Origin: Thaumasiovibrio subtropicus
GTDB taxonomy: Bacteria > Pseudomonadota > Gammaproteobacteria > Enterobacterales > Vibrionaceae
NCBI RefSeq assembly: GCF_019703835.1
Contig: NZ_AP023054.1
Span: 1,054,001-1,118,000, forward strand
Reading direction: 5' to 3'
Length of the DNA: 64,000 bases
Shown here: positions 54,926-63,874 of the stretch, in pieces
Layout of the letters: each line of letters opens with the position of its first letter
Position numbering within the stretch: the stretch's first letter is position 1
Position numbers and translations under genes: made by a program
The notes under the pieces: model-generated
What the model was told of the DNA's origin: nothing
What the model saw: only the letters and a program-made list of their open reading frames with translations
Databases searched by the model: none

Positions 54926-56134
54926 ATGACAATTGAAATTCTGGTTCCAGACCTACCTGAATCTGTGGCAGATGCCACAGTGGCGACCTGGCACAAGCAG
55001 CCTGGTGATGCTGTAGAGCGTGACGAAGTACTCGTTGATATCGAAACAGATAAGGTTGTACTGGAAGTACCTGCCCCTGAAGCGGGTGTACTTGAAGCGA
55101 TTGTAGAAAGTGAAGGTACAACCGTACTGAGTAAACAACTTATCGGTAAGTTGAAAGCGGGCGTTGCTGCTGGTGAACCAACCCAAGATGTACCTGCAGA
55201 AGCGGAAGCGTCACCGGACAAACGTCATAAAGCATCGCTGACTGAAGAGAGCAACGAAGCACTAAGCCCTGCTGTTCGTCGCCTGCTTGCGGAAAACGAC
55301 CTGTCGCCAAGTGCTGTTAAAGGGACGGGTGTTGGCGGTCGCATCACACGCGAAGATGTTGAAGCGTATCTAAAAGACAAACCAGCGTCAGCACCGGCAG
55401 CACCTGTTGTTGAAGCTGATGCGCCACTGGCTCACCGTAGCGAAAAACGTGTGCCTATGACACGTTTACGTAAGCGTGTTGCTGAGCGTCTGCTTGAAGC
55501 GAAGAACAGCACGGCAATGCTAACGACCTTCAACGAAGTGAACATGAAGCCAATCATGGACTTGCGCAAGCAGTACAAAGATATCTTCGAAGAGCGCCAT
55601 GGCATTCGTTTGGGCTTTATGTCTTTCTACGTTAAAGCGGTTGTTGAAGCGCTAAAACGTTTCCCTGAAGTGAATGCGTCAATCGATGGTGATGATATTG
55701 TTTACCACAACTACTTTGACGTCAGTATTGCAGTATCAACGCCACGCGGCTTGGTTACCCCAGTGCTACGTGATTGCGACAAGCTAAGCCTCGCGGAAAT
55801 CGAGAAAGGTATTCGCGAGCTGGCGATTAAGGGGCGTGATGGCAAGCTGACTGTTGATGAATTAACAGGTGGTAACTTCACTATCACAAACGGCGGTGTA
55901 TTTGGCTCGCTGATGTCGACGCCTATCATCAACCCACCGCAAGCGGCAATCTTGGGCATGCATAAGATTCAAGATCGTCCGATGGCGGTAAATGGCCAAG
56001 TTGAAATCCTACCAATGATGTATTTAGCGTTGTCGTATGATCACCGCTTAATCGACGGTAAGGAGTCAGTAGGCTACCTTGTTACTATCAAAGAGCTACT
56101 AGAAGACCCAACTCGTCTGCTCCTTGATGTGTAA
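54926..56134 (+). CDS. sucB: 2-oxoglutarate dehydrogenase E2, dihydrolipoyl succinyltransferase
   Basis: A 402-residue core of the complex. The lipoyl domain (residues 1-77) carries the lipoylated Lys in [13 protein letters not shown] near 43. The E3-binding domain is [20 protein letters not shown] with [12 protein letters not shown]. The catalytic domain ends with the [12 protein letters not shown] active-site His near 373. Domain linkers are Ala/Pro-rich. It is 12 bases from sucA. The E3 subunit (lpd) is not in this window. Confidence 0.98.
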   Translation: MTIEILVPDLPESVADATVATWHKQPGDAVERDEVLVDIETDKVVLEVPAPEAGVLEAIVESEGTTVLSKQLIGKLKAGVAAGEPTQDVPAEAEASPDKRHKASLTEESNEALSPAVRRLLAENDLSPSAVKGTGVGGRITREDVEAYLKDKPASAPAAPVVEADAPLAHRSEKRVPMTRLRKRVAERLLEAKNSTAMLTTFNEVNMKPIMDLRKQYKDIFEERHGIRLGFMSFYVKAVVEALKRFPEVNASIDGDDIVYHNYFDVSIAVSTPRGLVTPVLRDCDKLSLAEIEKGIRELAIKGRDGKLTVDELTGGNFTITNGGVFGSLMSTPIINPPQAAILGMHKIQDRPMAVNGQVEILPMMYLALSYDHRLIDGKESVGYLVTIKELLEDPTRLLLDV

Positions 56135-56268
56135 TCCTTAGTGACATTTGAGAGGGGCTCACGATAACGGCTCAACCAGTGAGCGTCTCTGTCTTAAGGT
56201 GTATGTGGGCATAGTTTTGCCCGAGATAGAACAAACCCTGTACTGGGTTACAAAATGGATAGAACATC

Positions 56269-57435
56269 ATGAACTTGCATGAATATCAGGCCAAACAATT
56301 ATTTGCAGAATTTGGCCTACCAGTACCAGAAGGATATGCTTGCGATACTCCACAGGAAGCGGCTGAAGCAGCAGGCAAAATTGGAGGAAGCAAATGGGTA
56401 GTCAAATGCCAAGTTCACGCGGGTGGACGTGGTAAAGCAGGTGGTGTCGAGCTCCATGACAATAAAGATGGCATTCGCGAGTTTGCCCAAAAATGGCTTG
56501 GCAAGAACCTTGTAACCTACCAAACAGATGCTAATGGTCAGCCTGTTAGCAAAATCCTTGTTGAAGAAGCATCAAACATTGGCAACGAGTTATATCTCGG
56601 TGCGGTTGTTGACCGTGCGACTCGCCGTATCGTTTTCATGGCATCGACTGAAGGTGGTGTGGAGATTGAAAAAGTAGCGGAAGAGACACCTGAGCTGATT
56701 CATAAAGCGGCGATTGATCCTTTGGTTGGCCCTCAGGCTTATCAAGGTCGTGAGCTTGCGTTCAAACTGGGCCTTAAGGGCGACCAGATTAAACAGTTCA
56801 CTAAGATCTTCCTAGGCTTAGGCAACATGTTTAGCCAGTACGATCTTGCTTTGCTAGAGATTAACCCTCTGGTTATCACTGGCGAAGGCAACTTACTGTG
56901 TCTAGATGGCAAGATTAACATCGACTCTAACGCGATGTATCGTCAGCCTAAACTACGTGAAATGCATGATCCGTCTCAAGAAGATGAGCGCGAAGCACAT
57001 GCGGCGCAGTGGGAACTTAACTATGTCGCGCTAGATGGTAATGTTGGTTGCATGGTTAACGGTGCGGGCCTAGCAATGGGCACGATGGATATCGTTAATC
57101 TACACGGCGGTAAGCCAGCAAACTTCTTAGATGTAGGTGGTGGCGCGACGAAAGAGCGTGTTGCTGAGGCATTTAAGATCATTCTTTCTGACAGCAATGT
57201 AAAGGCAGTACTTGTAAACATCTTCGGTGGTATCGTGCGTTGTGACATGATCGCGGAAGGTATTATCGGTGCGGTTAAAGAAGTGGGTGTTAACGTCCCT
57301 GTTGTTGTACGTCTGGAAGGGACTAACGCGGACTTGGGCCGTGAAGTTCTTGCGAATTCCGGTTTAGATATCATTGCAGCTGAGTCATTGACTGATGCAG
57401 CGCAGAAAGTGGTTGCCGCTACGGAGGGCAAATAA
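56269..57435 (+). CDS. sucC: Succinyl-CoA synthetase (ADP-forming) beta subunit
   Basis: A 388-residue subunit (E. coli 388). The ATP-grasp domain begins [20 protein letters not shown], with [16 protein letters not shown] near 45-60. The C-terminal CoA-side domain includes [19 protein letters not shown] and [17 protein letters not shown]. The last base overlaps the sucD ATG. It lies 134 bases after sucB, with no terminator in between. Confidence 0.98.
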   Translation: MNLHEYQAKQLFAEFGLPVPEGYACDTPQEAAEAAGKIGGSKWVVKCQVHAGGRGKAGGVELHDNKDGIREFAQKWLGKNLVTYQTDANGQPVSKILVEEASNIGNELYLGAVVDRATRRIVFMASTEGGVEIEKVAEETPELIHKAAIDPLVGPQAYQGRELAFKLGLKGDQIKQFTKIFLGLGNMFSQYDLALLEINPLVITGEGNLLCLDGKINIDSNAMYRQPKLREMHDPSQEDEREAHAAQWELNYVALDGNVGCMVNGAGLAMGTMDIVNLHGGKPANFLDVGGGATKERVAEAFKIILSDSNVKAVLVNIFGGIVRCDMIAEGIIGAVKEVGVNVPVVVRLEGTNADLGREVLANSGLDIIAAESLTDAAQKVVAATEGK

Positions 57436-58307
57436 TGTCTGTTCTAATTAACAAAGATACAAAAGTCATCTGTCAGGGCTTTACTGGTGGTCAAGGTACC
57501 TTCCACTCAGAGCAGGCGATTGCTTACGGTACGCAGATGGTCGGTGGTGTCTCACCAGGCAAAGGTGGTACAGAGCACTTAGGGCTTCCAGTCTTCAATA
57601 CAGTGCGTGAAGCAGTAGAAGCAACAGGCGCAACCGCGACTGTGATCTACGTACCTGCTCCTTTCTGTAAAGATGCGATTTTGGAAGCTATCGATGCTGG
57701 TATCGAACTCATCGTTACCATCACTGAAGGTATCCCAACACTTGATATGCTAGACGTTAAAGTACGTTTAGATGAGTCAGGCGTGCGCATGATTGGTCCA
57801 AACTGTCCGGGCGTGATCACACCTGACGAGTGTAAGATCGGTATTATGCCGGGTCATATCCACAAAAAAGGTAAAGTGGGAATCGTCTCTCGTTCAGGTA
57901 CCTTGACGTATGAAGCCGTTAAGCAAACCACCGACGAAGGTTTCGGTCAGTCTACTTGTGTCGGCATCGGTGGTGATCCAATCCCAGGCTCTAACTTCAT
58001 CGATATTCTGCAGATGTTCCAAGATGATCCTGAGACTGAAGCCATTGTAATGATTGGTGAAATCGGTGGTACAGCGGAAGAAGAAGCTGCCGCTTTCATC
58101 AAAGAAAACGTAACCAAGCCAGTTGTATCTTACATTGCTGGTGTCACGGCACCTCCAGGTAAGCGTATGGGCCACGCTGGTGCAATTATCTCTGGTGGTA
58201 AAGGTACTGCCGAAGATAAATTTACAGCGCTAGAATCTGCTGGCGTTAAAACAGTGAAAAGCCTTGCTGATATCGGTAAAGCACTCCGTGAGATCACTGG
58301 TTGGTAA
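57435..58307 (+). CDS. sucD: Succinyl-CoA synthetase (ADP-forming) alpha subunit
   Basis: A 290-residue subunit making ATP from succinyl-CoA. The CoA-binding Rossmann domain starts [20 protein letters not shown]. The phosphohistidine is in [15 protein letters not shown] near residue 246, and [15 protein letters not shown] completes the active site. It overlaps sucC by one base. Terminator after it closes the sdh-suc block. Confidence 0.98.
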   Translation: MSVLINKDTKVICQGFTGGQGTFHSEQAIAYGTQMVGGVSPGKGGTEHLGLPVFNTVREAVEATGATATVIYVPAPFCKDAILEAIDAGIELIVTITEGIPTLDMLDVKVRLDESGVRMIGPNCPGVITPDECKIGIMPGHIHKKGKVGIVSRSGTLTYEAVKQTTDEGFGQSTCVGIGGDPIPGSNFIDILQMFQDDPETEAIVMIGEIGGTAEEEAAAFIKENVTKPVVSYIAGVTAPPGKRMGHAGAIISGGKGTAEDKFTALESAGVKTVKSLADIGKALREITGW

Positions 58308-58341
58308 GCGAACGCTTATGTAACTAGTTAAATTTGCCTCG

Positions 58342-58368
58342 AAAACCGCGCACTAGCGCGGTTTTTTT
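58342..58368 (+). terminator. Rho-independent terminator of the sdh-suc operon
   Basis: AAAACCGCGC, ACTA, GCGCGGTTTTTTT. Confidence 0.95.
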
Positions 58369-58458
58369 GTATCACAACTTAGAACTTTGTCGCATTGATA
58401 GGATGAATCGGCTAGTATCTCGCCATTAGTAAATGTGATGTATAGGGTCAGAGAGTCG

Positions 58459-59649
58459 ATGTTAGACGTTGAAATCATCAAGGTTGCTACCATAGTCAAC
58501 AACGTCACTTGTAGCATTATTGGCTGTCTATTTCTCTATATTGTTAGCCGCGATATTGTAGGCAATAAAAAGCACACCGCGATCTGTTTCCTCATTTTCT
58601 TTCTGCTCTACGGCGCGGCATTTGCAACCTTGGCGATGCGACAGTGGGTGTCGCTAGGCTACTCTGTGGTACTCAACAACTTTCTTTATCATGCCGCTGG
58701 ATACATGTTTTATATCGGCGTGCGCTACTGGTTTTCATTACCTGTTTCACGGCGATTGGTTTTTTTCGCATCTCTTCACGTGGTCATGTTTACTTGCGTA
58801 CAAACCTTGATGTGGCAGTGGCAACCTGACGCTTTATATGAACGGGTTGTCATTAATGTCGTTAGTTACAGTGCAATTAATGCACAAACACTCTATGTGC
58901 TGAACAAGTATCGAAACAAGCAGAACATGGGTGAATCTATTTTGTTAGTCTGCATGATTATCGTCACCGCGAGCCTCTATTTACCGTTAATCATGTTGAG
59001 CTTTAACTATGATCCTGTCTATTTTGTGAGTGGGATCATTATCAATCAAAACATGATGAGCTTTTTACTCCTCGGCTCGATGCTATCTCTGTTTCTACTT
59101 TCAGAGATCGAGTGGCATTATCGTCGCTCTATCTGTGACGAGTTGAGTAAACTCTATAATCGGCGTTACTTTAATGAAAACATCGATACACAGGTTAAAC
59201 AGAACCCTAAAGGGATCAACGCGATTGCGATGCTCGATATCGATCATTTTAAAGTGATTAACGATACGTTCGGCCATGATGCTGGCGATAGAGTGATTGT
59301 GACGATCGCTAACCTAATGAGAGCGCATATTCATCCAAATGAATTGGCTGCTCGCTACGGAGGTGAGGAGTTTGTGATGAGTTTGAACGCGAAAACACAG
59401 GGTGAGTTGGCATCACGCTTGGAAAGGCTAAATAAAGCGATTGCAGAAACAGAGTTTGTGTTCGACAAGGTTCGGGTCAATGTCACTGTGAGTATTGGTG
59501 TCGCGATGGTAGAAAAGAAGCAGCCAATCTTAGTGGTCAGAGAAGCCGATAAAGCGCTGTATGCGGCGAAGAAAAGTGGAAGAGCATGCGTGCGTTATCA
59601 ATCGGAACATTTGAAAATGCAGCCCGAGAGACAGGCTGCACCGTTTTAG
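58459..59649 (+). CDS. Membrane-anchored GGDEF-domain diguanylate cyclase
   Basis: A 396-residue protein. An N-terminal module of six to seven hydrophobic helices fills residues 5-220 and is followed by a short linker and a GGDEF domain (about 225-390). The active-site motif GGEEF is at 301-305, so cyclase activity is likely. The segment before it reads HPNELAARY, so the RxxD inhibitory site is missing, unlike the GAF-GGDEF enzyme at 5.1 kb. The start at 58459 follows GAGAG; seven upstream codons from 58435 are possible. The membrane domain is not one I can name. Convergent with the zinc-binding protein gene, ten bases away. Confidence 0.88.
   Translation: MLDVEIIKVATIVNNVTCSIIGCLFLYIVSRDIVGNKKHTAICFLIFFLLYGAAFATLAMRQWVSLGYSVVLNNFLYHAAGYMFYIGVRYWFSLPVSRRLVFFASLHVVMFTCVQTLMWQWQPDALYERVVINVVSYSAINAQTLYVLNKYRNKQNMGESILLVCMIIVTASLYLPLIMLSFNYDPVYFVSGIIINQNMMSFLLLGSMLSLFLLSEIEWHYRRSICDELSKLYNRRYFNENIDTQVKQNPKGINAIAMLDIDHFKVINDTFGHDAGDRVIVTIANLMRAHIHPNELAARYGGEEFVMSLNAKTQGELASRLERLNKAIAETEFVFDKVRVNVTVSIGVAMVEKKQPILVVREADKALYAAKKSGRACVRYQSEHLKMQPERQAAPF
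59620..59647 (+). terminator. Possible terminator overlapping the end of the GGDEF gene
   Basis: GCAGCC / GGCTGC with a nine-base loop, then ACCGTTTTAG. The stem lies in the last coding codons and is weak. Confidence 0.35.
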
Positions 59650-59659
59650 CCGAGAATGA

Positions 59660-60550
59660 TTATTCCATTGGCTCGAGTAATTTATCGATACTGTCGTCGA
59701 TGAGGGTAAAGAGGTCTTGTGCTCTTTCACTGCCTCCAACACTTTGGGGTAACACGAGCTGAGGGAGTCCCGTTTTTTTTCCTAACCAATCTGCTGCATT
59801 ACTCGTTTGATGCGTTGAGTAAACAATGGCGTAAATGTCGTCAGTATTCAGTTTCGTCAGTGTATTTAAATGTGACGTGGTCGGTGAAATCCCGGGTTTA
59901 GGCTCTAAATCTGCCACTTGCTCAATACCGAGCCACTCAAAGAGATAACGATAGGTCGCGTGGTAAGCAACGACCTGTTTTCCAGCCAAAGGTGCAGCTT
60001 TCTCTCGCCACTCGCGCTGTTTTTGCCCCCACTTGACTCGAAATACGATACCGTTTTTCTGGTATTGCGCTGCATTGTCAGGGTCTAGCTGAACTAACCG
60101 CTCAGCTAACTTTTCCGAAAACAGCGGCATATCATCAATGGCAAATTGCACATGAGGATTACCATGTGCATGGACATCACCCATGGCGCGATCGACTTTG
60201 GCCGGTTTATCTAACAATGGAATTAACATTGCGATGTAAAGCAGTCCGCGCTCGGGATCGGCAGCCGCGCCATTGCGACTTTGGCGAAAGATTTCGGGAA
60301 GCCAACCAATCTCGAGTTCTGCTCCTGAACAAAGTACAAGATCAGCTTTGCGCATTTTAGAGATTAATGACGGCCGCGCTTGGATATAGTGCGGGTCTTG
60401 AAAGGCCGTTGTTGCGCTATAGATGGTCGCATCAGGCGCGTGAGCCTTGGCGAGCGCTGCCCAATCAGGTTGGCATGCAAAGATAGTTATCGCACTGGCT
60501 GGCGCCGCCAAAAGCGCCAGTATGAGTGCCGTCAAAGTTTTAGAAAGCAT
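59660..60550 (-). CDS. ZnuA/AztC-like metal-binding periplasmic protein (cluster A-I substrate-binding protein)
   Basis: A 296-residue protein with a signal peptide (MLSKTLTALILALLAAPASA) and a TroA-type fold. Predicted zinc ligands are His in QDPHYIQARPS (about residue 53), His in HAHGNPHVQF (about 132), His in VVAYHATYRYLFEW (about 196) and a C-terminal acidic residue. The long His/Asp loop of E. coli ZnuA is reduced to HAHGNPH. The start at 60550 overlaps the upstream barrel gene by 11 bases, so the two are translationally coupled; two further in-frame Met codons upstream are possible. No ABC permease or ATPase gene is nearby, so it must work with a transporter encoded elsewhere or as a metal carrier. 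Zinc is inferred from the family and Zur-type operator. Confidence 0.82.
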   Translation of the reverse strand: MLSKTLTALILALLAAPASAITIFACQPDWAALAKAHAPDATIYSATTAFQDPHYIQARPSLISKMRKADLVLCSGAELEIGWLPEIFRQSRNGAAADPERGLLYIAMLIPLLDKPAKVDRAMGDVHAHGNPHVQFAIDDMPLFSEKLAERLVQLDPDNAAQYQKNGIVFRVKWGQKQREWREKAAPLAGKQVVAYHATYRYLFEWLGIEQVADLEPKPGISPTTSHLNTLTKLNTDDIYAIVYSTHQTSNAADWLGKKTGLPQLVLPQSVGGSERAQDLFTLIDDSIDKLLEPME

Positions 60551-61748
60551 GGGCACCATGAGCTCCAAACGTCATTACGTAGTGAATTGAAAAGATGTTA
60601 TCGGTCTTATCTTGGTAACGTTGCTGTGTATACTGGCCACGAATAACACCGAAGTGGGAGTTGTGCCAAGCTAGCGCTGCATCCAGCTCGGTGATTTCTT
60701 CATCATGGAAATGACCGTGGGCATGATCGCCGTGGCTGTGAACGCCATGCGCAATAAAGTGATCAAACTGGCTAGCACGCAAACTGACCGACCAATTAGG
60801 GGTAAATTGATAGACTGCCGCGGCGTAGTAACCATCAATGCTATCGCGTGCTCCTTCCAACTCGCTGAATGGTGATTCATACAGGTCGTCCAGTTTTAGA
60901 TACTCAGCAGTGAATCGGAAGTTCTGGTACTTGTAATTGCCTTCAGGTGCCCATTTCCAAGTAAAATCAATGCCGTAGAGGTTGCGGCCGGTGAAGCTAG
61001 GGCCGTGACTGTGATCATGACTGCCATGATCATGGCCACCGTGATCGCCATGGCGGGTATGGGCGTGATGATCGTGTCCTGCATGGTCATGATCGTCTTT
61101 GAATTGCATGTAGCCGTTACCGTTGCGTAAGTAACTAAGGCCTAGCATCCAAGAGTGAGATTCATTGATATCCATCCCCGTTTTTATCTTGGCGGTGGCG
61201 ATGCCGACCGTACCGGGATTATCAAAACCTGCATCCATTTTTTTGCCCGCGAGCGCTTCACCGCTGAGCTCAAGATAGAAATCGGTAGGGAAAAGAATGC
61301 TACCTTGCACGCCATCATCAAAGTAGTGGCCGCCTAACAGCGCACGATAGACTGCTGGGCGTTCAGTGAACGCATCTTCATGCATGTGTTTACCATTGAG
61401 GTAACCGAAGTTTGACAGGAAACGACCCGCCTTAATTTTGGCACTCCAAGGTAACGAGGTTGTTTCGATAAAGGCTTCTTCTAGCTCTAATTCTGTTTTA
61501 CCGTGATGAGAGTGGAGTACTGCCATAAGCACGCCACGAAACTTGTCATCAATATTGGCACTGAATGCTAATTCGGAATGTCCAAGACCAAATCCTTCTT
61601 CACGCTCTGAAAAAGCACGCTCGCCATCTTGATAGAAACCATCAAGTACAACGCCAATTTCCGGATTAGAAATACTAGGGATCTCTGTCGCAAAAACCTG
61701 AGATATGCTTAAACCCAATAAGGTTGCCGAGGTTAATAAATACTTCAT
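60540..61748 (-). CDS. Histidine-rich outer-membrane beta-barrel protein, probable zinc-responsive porin
   Basis: A 402-residue protein with a signal peptide ending near QVFA and a beta-strand-rich body ending in Phe (GAHGAHAF), as BAM substrates do. One loop at about residues 217-252 holds 13 His in 32 residues (alternating His, Asp and Gly), and a second at about 335-352 holds seven His (HSHGDHAHGHFHD). No TonB box or plug domain is seen and it is far shorter than TonB-dependent receptors of about 700 residues. His/Asp loops like these bind Zn2+ and similar metals, cf. the His-rich loop of ZnuD. It is the first gene behind the Zur-like palindrome and is coupled to the binding-protein gene. 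Barrel family not recognised by name. Confidence 0.78.
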   Translation of the reverse strand: MKYLLTSATLLGLSISQVFATEIPSISNPEIGVVLDGFYQDGERAFSEREEGFGLGHSELAFSANIDDKFRGVLMAVLHSHHGKTELELEEAFIETTSLPWSAKIKAGRFLSNFGYLNGKHMHEDAFTERPAVYRALLGGHYFDDGVQGSILFPTDFYLELSGEALAGKKMDAGFDNPGTVGIATAKIKTGMDINESHSWMLGLSYLRNGNGYMQFKDDHDHAGHDHHAHTRHGDHGGHDHGSHDHSHGPSFTGRNLYGIDFTWKWAPEGNYKYQNFRFTAEYLKLDDLYESPFSELEGARDSIDGYYAAAVYQFTPNWSVSLRASQFDHFIAHGVHSHGDHAHGHFHDEEITELDAALAWHNSHFGVIRGQYTQQRYQDKTDNIFSIHYVMTFGAHGAHAF

Positions 61749-61928
61749 AAGAATTTAATCCATTGTAAAAATACAGGTAAATACTCTCTATTTTTGTGGA
61801 AATATAGAGAGGTTGTTTGCAGTGGAGTGAAAATTCAGAACTGCTTGCGTGACGTGAATGTTATAGTATAACATCACTCCCGATCAAGGTATTGATAACT
61901 ATTCTTATTAATTGAGAGATGAAGTCCA
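61749..61928. promoter_or_regulatory. Divergent promoter region of the zinc module
   Basis: 180 bases between the His-rich barrel gene and the lipoprotein gene, AT-rich, with the Zur-like palindrome at 61854-61877. It should contain promoters for both directions; none is sharply defined. Confidence 0.6.
61854..61877. promoter_or_regulatory. Zur-type operator
   Basis: ATGTTATAGTATAACAT is a perfect palindrome around the central G at 61866, extended to GTGA... and ...TCAC with one break. It matches the gamma-proteobacterial Zur consensus core GTTATAnTATAAC. Confidence 0.85.
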
Positions 61929-63197
61929 ATGCAAGTTACAATGAAGTTTAAGAAAACAGTGATGGTCTCGGCGCTTAGCATGGCTCTATTATCAGCATGT
62001 AATAGTGGCAGTAACAACCCGACGAACGGTGGTGATAACCCAGCGCCAGCGCCGGTGAGCAAGGGGCGGATTGTCTTTGCCGAGTCCAATCAAAACCAAG
62101 TACATATCTTAGATTTGGACTCAGGCGAGTTCTTTAATCCTGTTCAGACGACGCACCCTGTTGTTCGCCTAGGTACCAGCCCTAACTATCGCTTTGCTGG
62201 CTTGAATCAATCAAAGAATGGTCGTTTCGAGTTTCTAGATGGCGGTTTGTGGCGTGAGCCGCATGGTGATCATCACCATGACCATGCGGACGAGCCCGTG
62301 CTTACAGGCTACGCGATTGATGGTGCTAAGCCCGCACACTTTGATGTGTCTGATGACAAAGTTGTTTTGTTCTTTGATGGCGATAAAGAGACGCAGGTGA
62401 ACGCTAAGCTCTACATTCTGTCAGATGAGAGCATTGCCGCGAAAACCTATGAGGTACATCATGAGTTCCCTAGCCATCAACATGGTACAGGTTTAGTGCG
62501 TGGTGACGAGCTGATCAGTACATTGCGCTCTGCCAATGCAGCGGATACAACCACCATGGCTGATACGGTCGCACTCTTTGATATTCATGGTGATCATTTG
62601 CACGAGCTCGCCAAGTATGCAGAGCCATGTGTCGATTTGCACGGTAGTTACCACAACAAAGATTTTGCTGCTTTTGCTTGCGCCGATGGGATTTTGAAAC
62701 TCACGCCTAAAGCGGGTGGTGGCTATACAACCAAGAAACTGGCCTACCCAACTGACAAGCGGGTTTGGACGTTGAAAGGCGCGGCAGATAGTAATGCCAT
62801 TATCGGTTTAGCGCGTGATCAACAACTTAAGATTGATCTTGCTAATGATACTGTAGAAGCCTTTGACTGGCGCCCGAATGCACAAGCTGCATACGTGACC
62901 TATACACAAGACTATCAAGGTGCGCGTTTCTTTGTTCTTGATAGCCAAGGGTATGTGAATGTGTTTGATAGCAAACAGAATTGGGCCCCAAGCCAGCGAT
63001 TCCAAGTCACTGATGCTTATGCAGAGGGGGATAAGTGGGGTTTGGTTACTTCGAAGTCAGATGACCATGTTTACTTCGTAGAATATTCAGCTAAGAAAGT
63101 TGAAGGGTTTAATGCGTCAAATGGTCGAAAGGTCTCAGAAGTAGCTCTAGACTTCCAGCCGACCAGCGCAGTTTGGGTCGGGATTACCGCCAAGTAG
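61929..63197 (+). CDS. AztD-like zinc-binding lipoprotein, predicted beta-propeller
   Basis: A 422-residue lipoprotein. The signal peptide ends in the lipobox LLSAC (Cys24), followed by a Ser/Asn/Pro/Gly linker. The body consists of repeated beta-strand blocks (FAESNQNQVHILDLDSGEFF, VDLHGSYHNKDFAAFACADG, DHVYFVEYSAKKVEGFNASN) that look like propeller blades. A His cluster HGDHHHDH is near residue 115, with further HEFPSHQHGTG and IHGDHLHE stretches. The AztD zinc chaperone of the AztABCD system has the same general design and hands Zn2+ to AztC. It is divergent from a ZnuA/AztC-like gene across the Zur-type operator. The AztD assignment is a fold-level inference. Confidence 0.72.
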   Translation: MQVTMKFKKTVMVSALSMALLSACNSGSNNPTNGGDNPAPAPVSKGRIVFAESNQNQVHILDLDSGEFFNPVQTTHPVVRLGTSPNYRFAGLNQSKNGRFEFLDGGLWREPHGDHHHDHADEPVLTGYAIDGAKPAHFDVSDDKVVLFFDGDKETQVNAKLYILSDESIAAKTYEVHHEFPSHQHGTGLVRGDELISTLRSANAADTTTMADTVALFDIHGDHLHELAKYAEPCVDLHGSYHNKDFAAFACADGILKLTPKAGGGYTTKKLAYPTDKRVWTLKGAADSNAIIGLARDQQLKIDLANDTVEAFDWRPNAQAAYVTYTQDYQGARFFVLDSQGYVNVFDSKQNWAPSQRFQVTDAYAEGDKWGLVTSKSDDHVYFVEYSAKKVEGFNASNGRKVSEVALDFQPTSAVWVGITAK

Positions 63198-63224
63198 TCG
63201 CGCTTCTTAAACCTCAAATAGATT

Positions 63225-63248
63225 AACGGAGCCTCGGCTCCGTTTTTT
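63225..63248 (+). terminator. Rho-independent terminator of the lipoprotein gene
   Basis: AACGGAGCC, TC, GGCTCCGTTTTTT. Confidence 0.93.
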
Positions 63249-63311
63249 ATAAGTCTTTGATTTTTGTTTCTACATTCTTAAGCAACACATCTTGTCTAAT
63301 ACAGCGGATGA

Positions 63312-63342
63312 AATCCTGCATCTTGAGGTGGCTTGAGTATAT
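63312..63342. repeat. Solo end of the Vibrio-type inverted-repeat element
   Basis: AATCCTGCATCTTGAGGTGG continuing CTTGAGTATAT equals the conserved end of the copies at 15.49 kb and (inverted) 27.76 kb. No partner end is nearby, so this is a remnant. Confidence 0.75.
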
Positions 63343-63551
63343 AGCCTTTAGAACACACTCATGATATCGAATGCATGGGATAGTAATAACACATTTTTTT
63401 GTATAACCCGCTGTATTTATGATGCACCTTGCATTAAAGCCATGAATACAATATCTATCTTCACTTTAATAACGAGAATGGTATTCTCCCTGTTAATGAA
63501 ACACTGTATTTTATATTTTTGATATGAATGTAATAGGGAAGAGCGTCGAGT

Positions 63552-63797
63552 ATGGAAACAATATTATTGCTAAAGGGGCTTCCTGCTCTATACAACTTGG
63601 TTCCAACGGTTGTAGAGGCTCTTGTTGAAGAATTGGATGAGAAGTCAAACCCAAGTGCTGATGACGATTCGCTGATTGATAGTGGCGTTGGATTAGTCAG
63701 CGCTTTGTTTGAAGCGGTTGGAGATGTTTTTACTGATGATGCACCGGTCGTGAACGACTCTTATCGACCCGGCTCTTTGTTTAATTTAAGTGTTTGA
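63552..63797 (+). CDS. Small acidic hypothetical protein, 81 residues
   Basis: It begins METILLLKGLPALYNLVPTV and is rich in Asp, Glu and Val, with clusters such as EELDEKSNPSADDD. Predicted to be mostly helical with no membrane helix or Cys. The ribosome-binding site is ambiguous (GAG at several distances). It sits alone between the repeat remnant and a convergent AraC-type gene. I do not recognise the family. Coding status is plausible because the frame is long for this AT-rich stretch. Confidence 0.4.
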   Translation: METILLLKGLPALYNLVPTVVEALVEELDEKSNPSADDDSLIDSGVGLVSALFEAVGDVFTDDAPVVNDSYRPGSLFNLSV

Positions 63798-63874
63798 GAC
63801 TGGCGTAACTAGGTCTTTGCTTTCCAACGTAGCTACGTAAACTTAGGTTATCTCATGAACTATTACGCTGCTCG

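Larger units (their letters stand above)
63198..63551. other. Intergenic region after the zinc module
   Basis: 350 bases without a gene. It contains the lipoprotein terminator and the solo repeat end. The rest is AT-rich (63400-63540) and presumably includes the promoter of the small downstream ORF. Confidence 0.4.

Noticed and set aside
61021..61110. Tandem repeat in the His-rich barrel gene
   Set aside because: The nucleotide units are imperfect; the repetition is at the amino-acid level (His/Asp/Gly), so it is not listed as a DNA repeat.
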